A DNA stretch of 49,117 nucleotides from Alphaproteobacteria bacterium UBA2903 (GCA_002349565.1 DEDN01000029.1:1-49117), one strand, 5' to 3'; shown: positions 15,233 through 24,604, counted from the first letter of the stretch. Notes: generated by a model not told the origin, from the sequence alone. Translations and numbers: made by a program.

Positions 15233-16547
15233 AGAAGCGGCTTTTGGTTTTACGCTTTCTGAAACTGACGGGACGGACCTTCCAACTGTGTTTGTCGGTC
15301 GGTTCCGCCAGTACGAAAGCGTCGGATTTCGGATGCACCAGAATTTGCGTCGGGTACAAACTGCGCGCTCCGACCAGCATATAGGTCAGCACGCACACAA
15401 TCCCCGCATAAGGCGCAATCGCTTCGCCGAACAATCCGACAGCCAGAAAAGTCGCCGCCATCGGCGTATTGACCGCGCCCGCGACGCACGCGACAAAGCC
15501 CAAAGCGCCGAAAAACCCGATATCCAGTCCGAACACGCTTGCGAACAGCGCGCCCGCCGCCGCCCCGATATAAAAAGTCGGGGTCAAAACGCCGCCCGAT
15601 CCGCCGCCCGCCAACGTCACGGCAAGCAAAAACGATTTCAGCGCAAAAGCGCACCACAGCACGTTTTCCCCCGCCAGAATTTTATTCAGCCCGATTTCCC
15701 CCGTCCTGAGATAAGTATCGCCCGAAAACGCCGCAACGGTCAGCAAAACACCGCTTGCGATTAAGGTTTTGCCCCAATCGGGAAGTTTCAGTTTTTTGGC
15801 GTAATTGCCGATTCCTTCGACAATTTCAATATGAAGCACGCACACGACGCTGAAAAACAAAGCCGCGGCGAACGTCCACAGCAAAACGGGAATCCCCAGT
15901 TCGGGAACGGCGATTTGCGGCACGGCGTACACCATCCCCAGCTGAACACAGGTAAAGTACGCCGCAACGCTGCTGATGACGGCGGGCAGTAAAATGGGAT
16001 AAAAGAATTCGCCGACGAACAACACTTCGACCCCGAACACCGCGCCCGCAATCGGCGCGCCGAACACGGCGGAAAGCGCGGCGGAGGTTCCGCAAATGAC
16101 CAGCTTTTTGCGCTCGCGCTCCGTAAAGCGGAACAACAAGGCGGCTTCCGACATCAACCCCGCGCCGATTTGCACGCTGGGACCTTCCGTGCCGACAACG
16201 CCGCCCGTCGCCAAAGTCGCCAACGTCGACAGGATTTTGACGGGAACGACGGCGAACGGAATTCTGGACGCGCGGTAATGAATGGCGAAAATCACTTTGT
16301 CCGTGCCGTGTCCTTCGGCGGAAGGGGCAAAAATCTTGACAACGTACAAACTGGCGAACAGCCCGACGGGAATCAGCGCATACCGCCAATCGGGCAAAGC
16401 GGTTACGAAATCAATGCCTTTTTCCAGCAAAAACAGAAACAGCCGAATGAACGCGCCCGTCAAAACGCCTGCCAAAGTCGCTAAAATCAGCCACTTGAAC
16501 ACGTTGTACAAAACGATTTTGTCGTTTTTCAGTTCCTGCGCAATCAT
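15216..16547 (-). CDS. ClC-family chloride channel or H+/Cl- antiporter
   Basis: The product has 443 residues from ATG 16545-16547, which has GGGGGA upstream; a TTG nine bases earlier is also in frame. The ClC selectivity motifs are present. GTEGPSVQIG near residue 120 corresponds to GREGP with the gating glutamate kept, and GGVLTPTFYIGA near 325 corresponds to GxFxP. The GSGIP equivalent is degenerate (RASRIP near 87). There is no C-terminal CBS pair. The tail is basic (RKRKTKSRFFK). Without the proton-glutamate region aligned, channel and antiporter cannot be separated. Confidence 0.92.
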   Translation of the reverse strand: MIAQELKNDKIVLYNVFKWLILATLAGVLTGAFIRLFLFLLEKGIDFVTALPDWRYALIPVGLFASLYVVKIFAPSAEGHGTDKVIFAIHYRASRIPFAVVPVKILSTLATLATGGVVGTEGPSVQIGAGLMSEAALLFRFTERERKKLVICGTSAALSAVFGAPIAGAVFGVEVLFVGEFFYPILLPAVISSVAAYFTCVQLGMVYAVPQIAVPELGIPVLLWTFAAALFFSVVCVLHIEIVEGIGNYAKKLKLPDWGKTLIASGVLLTVAAFSGDTYLRTGEIGLNKILAGENVLWCAFALKSFLLAVTLAGGGSGGVLTPTFYIGAAAGALFASVFGLDIGFFGALGFVACVAGAVNTPMAATFLAVGLFGEAIAPYAGIVCVLTYMLVGARSLYPTQILVHPKSDAFVLAEPTDKHSWKVRPVSFRKRKTKSRFFKSNR

Positions 16548-16616
16548 TCGACACAATCCCCCGCTTTTTCGTCCAAATCCGGAACATAAAACGAAAGTTG
16601 CCGTTTGACAAGGATT

Positions 16617-17963
16617 TTAGCGCACAAACAGGCGAATCAGTTTGTCTTTCCACGACGCATAGGGCTGATAGCGCAAAGGCAAATCCAAAAACGTCTTTTT
16701 ATCAACGATTGTTTTGACGTGCGTAAATGTCTCAAAGCCCGTTTTGCCGTGATACGCGCCGATACCGCTTTCGCCAACGCCGCCGAATCCAGCTTCGCTG
16801 GTTGCCAAGTGGATAATCGTGTCGTTGACGCACCCGCCGCCGAATTGAACGCCCGTCGTCAAATCCTTTTGCGTCTTTGTATTCGACGAAAACAGGTAAA
16901 ACGCCAAAGGCATCGGATTTTGCGCAACGATTTCCTTGGCTTCCGCGATTTTTTCGACCGTCAGAACGGGCAGCAGAGGACCGAAGATTTCTTCGCCCAT
17001 CGCGGGGTGGTCAAGCGTCGCGTCCTTTATCACCGTCGGGGCGATTTGCAGCGTTTCGGGATTGCTTTTTGCCGTCGGACACAAGCTTGTCAACCGCTCG
17101 AAATGCTTGCGGTTCACGATTCTGCCGTAGTCGGGATTTTCCAGCGGATTTTCACCGAACTGCCGTTTGATTTCCGCATCAATCAAGCTCAACAGCTTGT
17201 CTTTGACCGCGGATTCGACAATCAGATAATCGGGGGCGACGCACGTTTGCCCGCAGTTTAAAAACTTGCCGAACACAATGCGGCGGGCGGCGACTTTAGA
17301 ATTCGCCGTCGAATCGACCAAACACGGGCTTTTTCCGCCCAGTTCAAGGCACACGGGCGTTAAGAATTTAGCCGCTTTTTCCATCACGATTCGCCCGACC
17401 GTCTTGCCGCCCGTAAAGCAGATGACATCAAAGCGGTTGTCCAGCAAATCGGCGTTGACTTCGCGCCCGCCCTGCACGACCGCGACATATTCGGGGGCAA
17501 AGCAGCCGGCAAGCACATCCGCCAAAACACGCGCCGTTTCGGGGGCGTAAGCGGACGGTTTGACCACAACGGTATTGCCCGCCGCAATCGCGTCAATCAG
17601 CGGCTCCATCGTCAGCATAAAAGGATAGTTCCACGGGCTCATCACCAAAGCGACGCCGTACGGCACGCGCAGCTCGTACGTTTTGGCGTAAAATTGCGCC
17701 AGCGGCGTTTTGACCGAACGCTTGCGGGCGAATTTTTTGGTATGCTTCAGCATAAAGCTCAGTTCCGCCAGCGTCATGCCGACTTCGGTCATATACGCTT
17801 CGGTCGCGCTTTTGCCCAAATCGGCTTTCAGCGCGTCCAAAATCCGCGGTTCAAACGCTTTAATGCTTTGTTTCAAGCGTTTCAAAGCGGCGATTCTGAA
17901 CTTTACGTCCAGCGTTTTGCCCGTTTCAAAAAAGCGTCTTTGCGCGTCAATGATTTCCCGCAT
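16617..17963 (-). CDS. Aldehyde dehydrogenase, class 3-like
   Basis: This 448-residue NAD(P)+-dependent aldehyde dehydrogenase has PWNYPFMLTMEPL near residue 110 and general base Glu207 in CLELGGKSP. The catalytic cysteine is Cys241 in GQTCVAPDY, and the cofactor-side motif is FTGGKTVGR near 183. The length and the hydrophobic C-terminus match the class 3 group (ALDH3, coniferyl/fatty aldehyde dehydrogenases), some of which are membrane-attached. Its ATG shares one base with the stop of the upstream alcohol dehydrogenase gene (TAATG). With that gene it can carry an alcohol to an acid. Confidence 0.94.
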   Translation of the reverse strand: MREIIDAQRRFFETGKTLDVKFRIAALKRLKQSIKAFEPRILDALKADLGKSATEAYMTEVGMTLAELSFMLKHTKKFARKRSVKTPLAQFYAKTYELRVPYGVALVMSPWNYPFMLTMEPLIDAIAAGNTVVVKPSAYAPETARVLADVLAGCFAPEYVAVVQGGREVNADLLDNRFDVICFTGGKTVGRIVMEKAAKFLTPVCLELGGKSPCLVDSTANSKVAARRIVFGKFLNCGQTCVAPDYLIVESAVKDKLLSLIDAEIKRQFGENPLENPDYGRIVNRKHFERLTSLCPTAKSNPETLQIAPTVIKDATLDHPAMGEEIFGPLLPVLTVEKIAEAKEIVAQNPMPLAFYLFSSNTKTQKDLTTGVQFGGGCVNDTIIHLATSEAGFGGVGESGIGAYHGKTGFETFTHVKTIVDKKTFLDLPLRYQPYASWKDKLIRLFVR

Positions 17964-19087
17964 TAAAAAGCGTCCTTCAGCAGTTGCAAAATGTCCGATT
18001 TTTCCAACGGCTTGACGTTAAACAAAATCGCGCCATCGTTCAAAGCTTTTTCGGCAATCGCGTCAAAGTCCGATTCCGCGATCTTGCCCGTTTGGGACAG
18101 GGTTATCGGCAGCCCCGTCTTATTGTGCAGCGACTGCAACAGCACTTCCAGCGCGACGACGGGTTCGGGATCGTCGAACAATCCCGCCAAATCCCGATAT
18201 TCCGCACATTGGTTGAATCGCATCACGCGAGGCAGTAAAATCGCCATCGCTTCGCCGTGCGCGACATGGCACACCGCCCCCAAAGCATGCCCGACGGCAT
18301 GCACCGCGCCCACCATGCTGTTGGAAAACGACACGCCCGCCATAAAGCTGGCATTTGCCAGTTCCAGCCGCGCCGCCTTGTTCTGCGGATTTTTAATCAC
18401 TTCGGGCAAAGCAGACAAAATCGCCTTGACCGCCGCATAAGCGAACGCGTCGCTGACGGGGTTCTTTTGACGGCAGGAAAACGCTTCAATCGCGTGGCAC
18501 AGCGCGTCAATCGCGGTCGCCGCCGTCGCGCGCGGAGGCAATCCCAGCGTCAATCGCGGATCAAGAACGGCAACCGTCGGCAACATCTGATCGGATATGA
18601 TTTCCAGCTTGACCTGCCGTTCGGTGTCGGCAATCACGGCGACCGACGTCGCTTCGCTGCCCGTCCCCGCCGTCGTCGGCAAAGCGATAAAAGGAACGAC
18701 CTCGCCGCGCGCCAATTCTTCACAGCCGATGATGTCTTTGATTTCGCTTGCGTTTTGCGTCAAAAGAGCCACCGCGCCTTTGGCGGTGTCAATCACGCTG
18801 CCGCCGCCCAAAGCGATGACTCCGTCGCATTTTTCGCCGCGGTAAAGTTTCGCCGCGTCTTCGGCTTTTCTTAAATCGCTGTCGGGGGGAACGTCGGTAA
18901 AAAGCGCGTGCGCCATATCGCCCAAAGCGTCCGTCAGCAGCTTCAGCATCCCCAGTTTTTCAAGGGTTTTGTCCGTGATAATCAGCGGCTTTGACACTTT
19001 CAGCCGCGACAGTTCGTAAGGCAGATGTTCCAAAGCGTTTTCGCCCGAACACAGCTTTGTGCGCATCACAAATTCAAAATATCCCAT
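17963..19087 (-). CDS. Iron-containing alcohol dehydrogenase
   Basis: The 374-residue group III alcohol dehydrogenase has the nucleotide loop GGGSVIDTAK at residues 94-103 and metal ligands Asp194, His198, His263 and His277 at the spacing seen in FucO-type enzymes. PTTAGTGSE at 137-145 is also typical. AAGG precedes the ATG, which lies 1 bp after the stop of the SCP2-like gene. It overlaps the aldehyde dehydrogenase gene by one base. The substrate alcohol is unknown. Confidence 0.94.
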   Translation of the reverse strand: MGYFEFVMRTKLCSGENALEHLPYELSRLKVSKPLIITDKTLEKLGMLKLLTDALGDMAHALFTDVPPDSDLRKAEDAAKLYRGEKCDGVIALGGGSVIDTAKGAVALLTQNASEIKDIIGCEELARGEVVPFIALPTTAGTGSEATSVAVIADTERQVKLEIISDQMLPTVAVLDPRLTLGLPPRATAATAIDALCHAIEAFSCRQKNPVSDAFAYAAVKAILSALPEVIKNPQNKAARLELANASFMAGVSFSNSMVGAVHAVGHALGAVCHVAHGEAMAILLPRVMRFNQCAEYRDLAGLFDDPEPVVALEVLLQSLHNKTGLPITLSQTGKIAESDFDAIAEKALNDGAILFNVKPLEKSDILQLLKDAF

Positions 19088-19088
19088 A

Positions 19089-19562
19089 TCACACCTTCAC
19101 GCACATCAGCGCAAACAGCTTCAGCGGATTGTATTCGCGGTTCGGCACGTCCAGCTTGTCCGCGATGAACGGCGGAAACAGATAAGATTCCGCGATTTCC
19201 AAAGCGCGCACCAAGCCCATGGATTCGTACGGATTGCCTTTCAGAAAAAAGCGGTGTTCCGCATACGCGCGCGCAATGCCGACCTGCCCCGTAAACAAAG
19301 CGAACGCGTCTTCGATGCTTTTGATTGTAATGTCCATGTCGGCTTTGGCCGAGTTTTTCGCCAAAGCAAAGCCGTCGTTTTTGACTTTGAACGACAAAAC
19401 GGGCGCGTTTTCGCCCAGCCCCGCGCGCAAACGGAAAACATAGCGGTTCGGATAGGTTTTAATTCCCGCTTTCAAACGGCTGTCCGTCTTTGCCAGCACC
19501 TGCAAAGCCCGAAACAAAACCCGCATCACAATCCAGCACGTCACAGATTTAAATTTTTTCAT
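19089..19562 (-). CDS. SCP2-like (sterol carrier) domain protein
   Basis: The product is 157 residues from ATG 19560-19562, which follows AAAGGA; the frame is open further upstream but without support. A hydrophobic N-terminal helix (about residues 8-24) could anchor or bury in lipid. It is followed by a domain with the SCP2 pattern: VFRLRAGLG, VLSFKVKNDGFAL, ADMDITIKSIEDAFALFTGQVGIARAYAEHRFFLKGN (in part). Such domains bind lipids or hydrophobic cofactors. It is the first gene of the operon with alcohol and aldehyde dehydrogenases, so it may hold a hydrophobic substrate for them; that is inference. Confidence 0.7.
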   Translation of the reverse strand: MKKFKSVTCWIVMRVLFRALQVLAKTDSRLKAGIKTYPNRYVFRLRAGLGENAPVLSFKVKNDGFALAKNSAKADMDITIKSIEDAFALFTGQVGIARAYAEHRFFLKGNPYESMGLVRALEIAESYLFPPFIADKLDVPNREYNPLKLFALMCVKV

Positions 19563-19695
19563 CGCTTCATTCCTTTCGCTGACGGGCGTTATAGCAGATG
19601 CTTTTTCAAAAATCAATCGTTTGATTTAATTTTTTGCAAACAAAGATAATGAAGAGAGTTTTTTGCGCTTTATGAAAAATTATTCGTCTAAATTG

Positions 19696-19727
19696 TTGAC
19701 AAAAACAGGGCAGCGTTTCATTATAAA
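19696..19727 (+). promoter_or_regulatory. Candidate sigma-70 promoter of the HExxH gene
   Basis: TTGACA (19696-19701) is an exact -35 hexamer. TTATAA/TATAAA at 19721-19727 gives a spacer of 19-20 bp, longer than ideal. The start codon follows about 27 bp later, with AAGGAG in between. Confidence 0.5.
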
Positions 19728-19754
19728 GCATATTTGTTTTCAAGGAGATTCATC

Positions 19755-20885
19755 ATGAGCTTGAAAGAAGCCGCCGAACAAACTTCGTCCAAAGAAGAAG
19801 TCGTTGCCTACAAAATTCACGGCGTAAACGTCAACGTCGCCCCGTCGGAAAAGAAATTCGCCGACGATCTGTTCGATTCCCTGGCGTCCATTCCCACGGG
19901 ACAAAACGCCATCCAAGACATGAAAAAATACGGCGTGGACTTCTATTTGGAAACGGCTCTTGGAACGGCGGGCGGTTATTTCGACCCTGAAAACAACCAA
20001 ATCGTCATGGCTAAATCCCTGGGTATGGATTTTATGGAATTTGCTTTGGTGCATGAAGCGCGCCATTTGTGGCAGAACAATCAGGGACGCAACGAAGCCG
20101 AAGCCCAAAATCTGGACTATGCCACGCGCCTGATGATCAATCGCGCGACCGAAGCCGACGCGCAGACTCAAGCCATTCAGGCGTGCAAAGAATGGGAAGC
20201 CCAAGGGCATGACGCGCCGATGAAACGCTTTGAAAAACACTACAAACCGATTACCGACCGTTTCGCGAAAACGCCGACTTTGTCCGAAGCGTTCAAGGGC
20301 TGGTACGACGACGAACGCATTTCCGCCAGCTACGAACAGGGCTACGATGTCGAAGTTTATCTGGGCAGCCTGACGGCAAAACCCGACAAACGTCCGTTCG
20401 TGTCGATGAAACCCGCCGAAATCGCAAAATTTTGCGGCGGCGAACGCGTTGAAAACTTTGAAGAATTTATGGACGGCAAACAGGCGCGTCAAGTTCATCT
20501 GCTGACCAAAACCGCGGTCGAGCTGTATGACGAAGCGGCTGCGGCAAAGGGCGCTCCGCGCGATCCGTCCTTGGCAGCCGTTCCCGTGCGCGATTTGAAA
20601 GACAACGCGGGCGCGCAGATGTATTCCGACAAATACATCAAGGAAACGCGCGAAGCTTTTGCCCCTTCAACCGCCAAAAGCAAAGCGAAGCAGAACGTTT
20701 TGGGTGTTGTCGCCCAAGCAATCGACGCGGTTGAAAAAATCAACACCGCCGCGAAAAAGGGCGAAAAAGCCCCCGAAGCTGAAAAGGCTTTGCAAACCGC
20801 CAAAACGAAAATGGGTTTGCTGGCGGGTAAGAAAAAATTGTCCGTCAAAGATCTGATGTCGGCAAAAACGGCTCAGCGCGGCTGA
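19755..20885 (+). CDS. Putative metallopeptidase (HExxH), DUF6782-like
   Basis: The 376-residue cytosolic-looking protein has no signal or membrane helix. Residues 94-106 contain LVHEARHLWQ, a HExxH zinc motif (His100, His104), and a downstream RATEADAQTQ (about 133-142) could supply the third ligand. This layout resembles putative metallopeptidases of the DUF6782 kind, from memory. A C-terminal basic, low-complexity helical region (about 300-376) may bind a partner or nucleic acid. The start is the ATG at 19755 with AAGGAG upstream; a longer frame from 19734 is not supported. It is a single-gene unit with its own promoter and a strong terminator. The target is unknown. Confidence 0.7.
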   Translation: MSLKEAAEQTSSKEEVVAYKIHGVNVNVAPSEKKFADDLFDSLASIPTGQNAIQDMKKYGVDFYLETALGTAGGYFDPENNQIVMAKSLGMDFMEFALVHEARHLWQNNQGRNEAEAQNLDYATRLMINRATEADAQTQAIQACKEWEAQGHDAPMKRFEKHYKPITDRFAKTPTLSEAFKGWYDDERISASYEQGYDVEVYLGSLTAKPDKRPFVSMKPAEIAKFCGGERVENFEEFMDGKQARQVHLLTKTAVELYDEAAAAKGAPRDPSLAAVPVRDLKDNAGAQMYSDKYIKETREAFAPSTAKSKAKQNVLGVVAQAIDAVEKINTAAKKGEKAPEAEKALQTAKTKMGLLAGKKKLSVKDLMSAKTAQRG

Positions 20886-20903
20886 TGCCTTTCACGGTCA
20901 ACG

Positions 20904-20943
20904 GCGCGGGCTTTCCAAACGGATGCCCGCGCAACGTTTTTTT
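20904..20943 (+). terminator. Intrinsic terminator
   Basis: GCGCGGGC (20904-20911) pairs perfectly with GCCCGCGC (20925-20932) across a 13-nt loop. A run of seven T follows after AACG. It separates the HExxH gene from the flagellar unit. Confidence 0.85.
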
Positions 20944-20976
20944 CACGCCTGTCTTTGCGGCGGCAGACAAAACGAT

Positions 20977-21012
20977 TTAATGTTTGTTAATAGAATCGGC
21001 GTATGCTATAAA
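20977..21012 (+). promoter_or_regulatory. Promoter of the fliF flagellar unit with a CtrA-like TTAA pair
   Basis: TTGTTA (20984-20989) and TATAAA (21007-21012) are 17 bp apart, about 35 bp before the fliF start. TTAA (20977-20980) and TTAA (20987-20990) flank the -35 with a 6-bp gap; the CtrA box is TTAA-N7-TTAA, so spacing is one short. In Caulobacter the fliF operon is CtrA-activated and FlbD-repressed (established); here it is only suggested. Confidence 0.5.
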
Positions 21013-21047
21013 CTGAAAATCAAAATCTGTTCGGTTGGGATGATACG

Positions 21048-22670
21048 GTGAATTCGTTTCTGCAAACTTTGAAAAATCTGGGGGCGGCGCGGCTGGCTGC
21101 AATGGGCGGCGTCGCGCTGTTTTTACTGGGATTCCTGATTTATCTGGCGTCCAGCATCGGCAAAACGGATATGGCTGTTTTGTTCAACGAACTGGATCCC
21201 GCCGACGCCAAAAAGATTATCGGACAGCTGGACGAACAAAACGTTCCTTACAAGCTGATGAAAAACGGCACGGAAATCCAAGTCCCCGTCGCCGATGCTT
21301 TGAAACTGCGCATTCAGCTGGCGGAAACGGTCGGCGCGGGCAGCGTCGTAGGCTACGAAATTTTTGACAAAACGCAATCCCCCGGCGTCGGACAGGACGT
21401 TATCAACCTGCAAATGCTCCGCGCTTTGGAAGGCGAACTGGCGCGCACAATCAAAGCCATCGAACACGTCAAGGGCGCGCGCGTTCATTTGGTTTTGCCC
21501 CGCCGCGAAATGTTTTCCCGCGAAGAACAAAAACCGTCGGCTTCCGTTATCGTGAAAATGGAAGAAAAGCAAAAGCTGTCCGCCAAACAGGTCGAAGCGG
21601 TGCAAAAGCTGGTCGCCGCCGCCGTTCCGAAAATGGAAACGAAAAACGTGTCGATTTTGGACACGCGCGGGACTTTGCTGACCAAAAACTTCGCCGACGA
21701 CGAACAAATGGAAATATCCAACAACGAAGAAATGCGCCGCGACTACGAAGCGCGCCTGACCCGCGCAGTTCAGGCTTTGCTGGAACAGTCCGTCGGACAT
21801 GACAAGGTTCGCGTCAGCGTTTCACTGGAAATGGATTTCGACCAGCTGGTCGTGAACAAGGAAACCTACGATCCCGATCAGCAGGTTTTGCGGTCGTCGA
21901 CCACGGTCGAAGAAAACGCCAAAACCGATGAAAAAGAACCGATTGTCAGCGTTCAGCAGAACTTGCCCGACGCGGAAACCAAAAACAATCAAGTCACGTC
22001 GCAATCCAACAGAACCGAAGAAACGGTCAACTACGAAATTTCAAAACAAACGGTCAGCCAAGTCCGCAAACAGGGCGTTATCAAGCGCATATCCGTTGCG
22101 GTAATCGTTGACGGCAACTATAAAATATTGCCGAACGGCACGCGCGAATTCATCCCCCGCGACGAAAAAGAAATGGATCTGCTGGCGGCTTTGGCGCGTT
22201 CGGCGGTCGGGTTTGACGCCAACCGCGGCGATACGGTCGAAGTGGTGAATCTGCCGTTCTTCAATCCCGACGATCTGCTGCGGCAGGAAGACCCGATTTT
22301 GTTTATGGGCTTTACAAAAGCGGAAGTAATGAAAATGGTTGAAGGCATCGGCGTCGCGTTGGTTTCCGTTCTGGTGATTTTGCTGGTCGTCCGTCCCCTG
22401 GTCATCAAGGCGTTCGAACAGCCCGACGAAGCGACGGAGGAAGAAGAGGAGAATTTGTTAATGGCGGGACAAAGCGCCGATATGCAGCAGTTGACGGGAC
22501 CTGCGCCGACAGCCCTGACGGAAAACGAACAGCTGGAGGAACTGATTGATATCGCCAAAGTCGAGGGACGCGTCAAAGCGTCGTCCATCCGCAAGATCGG
22601 CGAAATCATTGAACAGCACCCGCAGGAAGCGGTCAACATTATCCGCTCGTGGCTTTATACGGAAAAATAG
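21048..22670 (+). CDS. fliF: Flagellar MS-ring protein FliF
   Basis: FliF forms the MS ring in the inner membrane, the base on which rotor and export gate assemble. The 540-residue product has a membrane helix near residues 17-36, ring-building motifs (YKLMKNGTEIQVP, VVGYEIFDKTQSPG, EGELARTI) and a disordered, acidic periplasmic stretch near 280-330. A second helix lies near 428-450, and the C-terminal tail carries the FliG-binding segment. It starts with GTG at 21048; no better in-frame start exists. fliG follows 11 bp downstream. Confidence 0.97.
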   Translation: MNSFLQTLKNLGAARLAAMGGVALFLLGFLIYLASSIGKTDMAVLFNELDPADAKKIIGQLDEQNVPYKLMKNGTEIQVPVADALKLRIQLAETVGAGSVVGYEIFDKTQSPGVGQDVINLQMLRALEGELARTIKAIEHVKGARVHLVLPRREMFSREEQKPSASVIVKMEEKQKLSAKQVEAVQKLVAAAVPKMETKNVSILDTRGTLLTKNFADDEQMEISNNEEMRRDYEARLTRAVQALLEQSVGHDKVRVSVSLEMDFDQLVVNKETYDPDQQVLRSSTTVEENAKTDEKEPIVSVQQNLPDAETKNNQVTSQSNRTEETVNYEISKQTVSQVRKQGVIKRISVAVIVDGNYKILPNGTREFIPRDEKEMDLLAALARSAVGFDANRGDTVEVVNLPFFNPDDLLRQEDPILFMGFTKAEVMKMVEGIGVALVSVLVILLVVRPLVIKAFEQPDEATEEEEENLLMAGQSADMQQLTGPAPTALTENEQLEELIDIAKVEGRVKASSIRKIGEIIEQHPQEAVNIIRSWLYTEK

Positions 22671-22681
22671 GAGCTTGACCC

Positions 22682-23701
22682 GTGGCGAACGCGATTGACA
22701 ATTTCAATGTTCTGACAGGTCCGCAAAAAGCGGCTATTTTGCTGATGTCCCTGCAGGAAGAATACGTTTCCAAAATCTTTTCCCTGCTGGATGACGAGGA
22801 AGTCCGCGAAATTTCCGTCGTGATGGCGGGATTGGGAACGGTATCGTCCAATACGGTCGAAAAACTGTTTTTGGAATTTGCAAACGAAATTTCCAACCCC
22901 GGCAAAATGGTCGGCAACTACGAAAACACCGAACGGCTGCTGATGAAAGCGCTGCCCAAGGACCGTGTTGCTTCGATTATGGAGGAAATCCGCGGTCCCG
23001 CGGGAAAAACCATGTGGGACAAGCTGGGCAACATCAACGAACAGGTATTGGCAAACTATCTGAAAAACGAATATCCGCAAACGGTCGCGGTCATTTTGTC
23101 GAAAATCAAAGCCGACCATTCCGCGCGCGTTTTGTCGCTGCTGCCCGAATCGTTCGCGATGGACGTGATTATGCGTCTGCTGCGCATGGAAGCCATCCAA
23201 AAGGACGTTCTGGACGGATTGGAACAGACTTTGCGCACCGAATTTATGAACAACCTTGCCCGTTCGACGCGGCAGGATTCGCACGAACTCATCGCGGAAA
23301 TGTTCAACAACATGGACCGCAACGTCGAAGCGCGCTTTATGTCCGCTTTGGAGGAACGCAACCGCGAATCCGCCGACCGCATCAAGTCTTTGATGTTCAC
23401 GTTCGAAGACCTGACCCGTTTGGACGCGCAGGGCATTCAGGTTTTGCTGCGCAACGTGGACAAGGACAAACTGGCTTTGGCGCTGAAAGGCGCATCCGAC
23501 ATCATCAAGGATTTGTTCTTCCACAACATGTCCGAACGCGCGGGCAAGATGATGAAAGAGGATATGGAGGCTTTGGGTCCCGTGCGTTTGCGCAGCGTGG
23601 ACGAAGCGCAGGCGATTATCGTGCAGACGGCGAAAGATTTGGCGAACAACGGCGAAATCACGATCTCCGACGCCGCCGGTCAGGACGATATGGTTTATTA
23701 A
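22682..23701 (+). CDS. fliG: Flagellar motor switch protein FliG
   Basis: FliG is the rotor protein that couples stator ion flow to rotation. All three domains are visible in 339 residues: an N-terminal FliF-binding part (LTGPQKAAILLMSL), a middle domain with EHPQ-like NEYPQTVAVILSKI near residue 130, and a C-terminal torque domain with charged residues (MFTFEDLTRL near 240, ALKGAS near 270, MSERAGKMMKEDME near 285). The start is GTG with AGGAG upstream. Confidence 0.97.
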   Translation: MANAIDNFNVLTGPQKAAILLMSLQEEYVSKIFSLLDDEEVREISVVMAGLGTVSSNTVEKLFLEFANEISNPGKMVGNYENTERLLMKALPKDRVASIMEEIRGPAGKTMWDKLGNINEQVLANYLKNEYPQTVAVILSKIKADHSARVLSLLPESFAMDVIMRLLRMEAIQKDVLDGLEQTLRTEFMNNLARSTRQDSHELIAEMFNNMDRNVEARFMSALEERNRESADRIKSLMFTFEDLTRLDAQGIQVLLRNVDKDKLALALKGASDIIKDLFFHNMSERAGKMMKEDMEALGPVRLRSVDEAQAIIVQTAKDLANNGEITISDAAGQDDMVY

Positions 23702-23713
23702 GGTCGCTGCTGA

Positions 23714-24604
23714 ATGGCAAAGGAATACAAGTTTATGTTTGACCGCCGTTTCGACGAAGCCGAAGACGATACGTTTTCGGCACCCGTCGACATGACGTCC
23801 AAATCCGTTGACGGTATTCCTTCGATTTCGCAGCTGCTCGACACGCTGAACGAACGCATGGCGGACGCCGAAGAACCGAACGAAGAACAGCCCGCTTTGC
23901 CCGAAACGGCGGAATCTGCGCCCGAAGAACCGCCCGCCGCCGAAGAAAAACCCGAACCGGAAATCCCCGAATCGATTGCCGCCGCCGCTCCGCCGCCTCC
24001 TCCGCCGCCGCCCGAACCGAAAATCATTATGAAAGGCTTTTCGCAAGAGGAACTGGACGAAGCCAAAGAGCAGGCTTTTACGCAGGGCAAGCTGGAGGGA
24101 CAAGCCGAGGGACACAAAGCCGCGTGGGACGAGGCGATGCATTCCATCGAAAAACAGACCGCCGACGGTTTGGAGCTGATTTTGGAACAATTGCGGGCTT
24201 TGACGCCGATTGCCGCCGAAACGGCTGAAAAGTCATACGCCGCCGCCGTCGAGCTTGCCATGGCGGTTTGCCGCAAGGTCCTGCCGACGCTGTGCAAAGA
24301 ACACGCCGCGGACGAAATTCGTTTGCTGTTGGAAAAGAACTTTCACTTTTTGAAAGAAGAGCCTAAAATTACAGTCAAGCTGAATCCGTCCATGGCGGAC
24401 GCGGTTAAACCGTACATCGCCAAACTGGTCAAGCAGGAATCTTTTGCGGGTAAAGTCGCCGTCGTGCGCGACGAAAGCATCCCTGCGGGAAACTGTAAAA
24501 TCGAATGGCGGCACGGCGGGGTTGAACGGACGGCGCAGGACGTTTTGAACCAAACCGAAGAATTGTTGAAGCTTTATCACGAAGGGGATAAATCCAATGG
24601 CTGA
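23714..24604 (+). CDS. fliH: Flagellar export ATPase regulator FliH (FlbE-like)
   Basis: FliH is the peripheral stalk regulating the export ATPase FliI and docking it to the C-ring via FliN. The 296-residue product has a long acidic, Pro-rich N-terminal region containing eight consecutive prolines near residue 93-100. A coiled-coil (about 108-160) and a C-terminal FliH/HrpE-like domain (AVELAMAVCRKVLP near 175, VRDESIPAGNCKIEW near 250) follow. The Pro-rich spacer is longer than in enteric FliH. It ends inside the fliN start region with an 8-bp overlap. In Caulobacter the gene at this place is flbE. Confidence 0.9.
   Translation: MAKEYKFMFDRRFDEAEDDTFSAPVDMTSKSVDGIPSISQLLDTLNERMADAEEPNEEQPALPETAESAPEEPPAAEEKPEPEIPESIAAAAPPPPPPPPEPKIIMKGFSQEELDEAKEQAFTQGKLEGQAEGHKAAWDEAMHSIEKQTADGLELILEQLRALTPIAAETAEKSYAAAVELAMAVCRKVLPTLCKEHAADEIRLLLEKNFHFLKEEPKITVKLNPSMADAVKPYIAKLVKQESFAGKVAVVRDESIPAGNCKIEWRHGGVERTAQDVLNQTEELLKLYHEGDKSNG

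Noticed and set aside
22655..24190. 511-codon minus-strand frame
   Set aside because: Covers fliG and fliH on the other strand; both have strong family evidence, while this frame is low in complexity (GGRRRRR-like runs).
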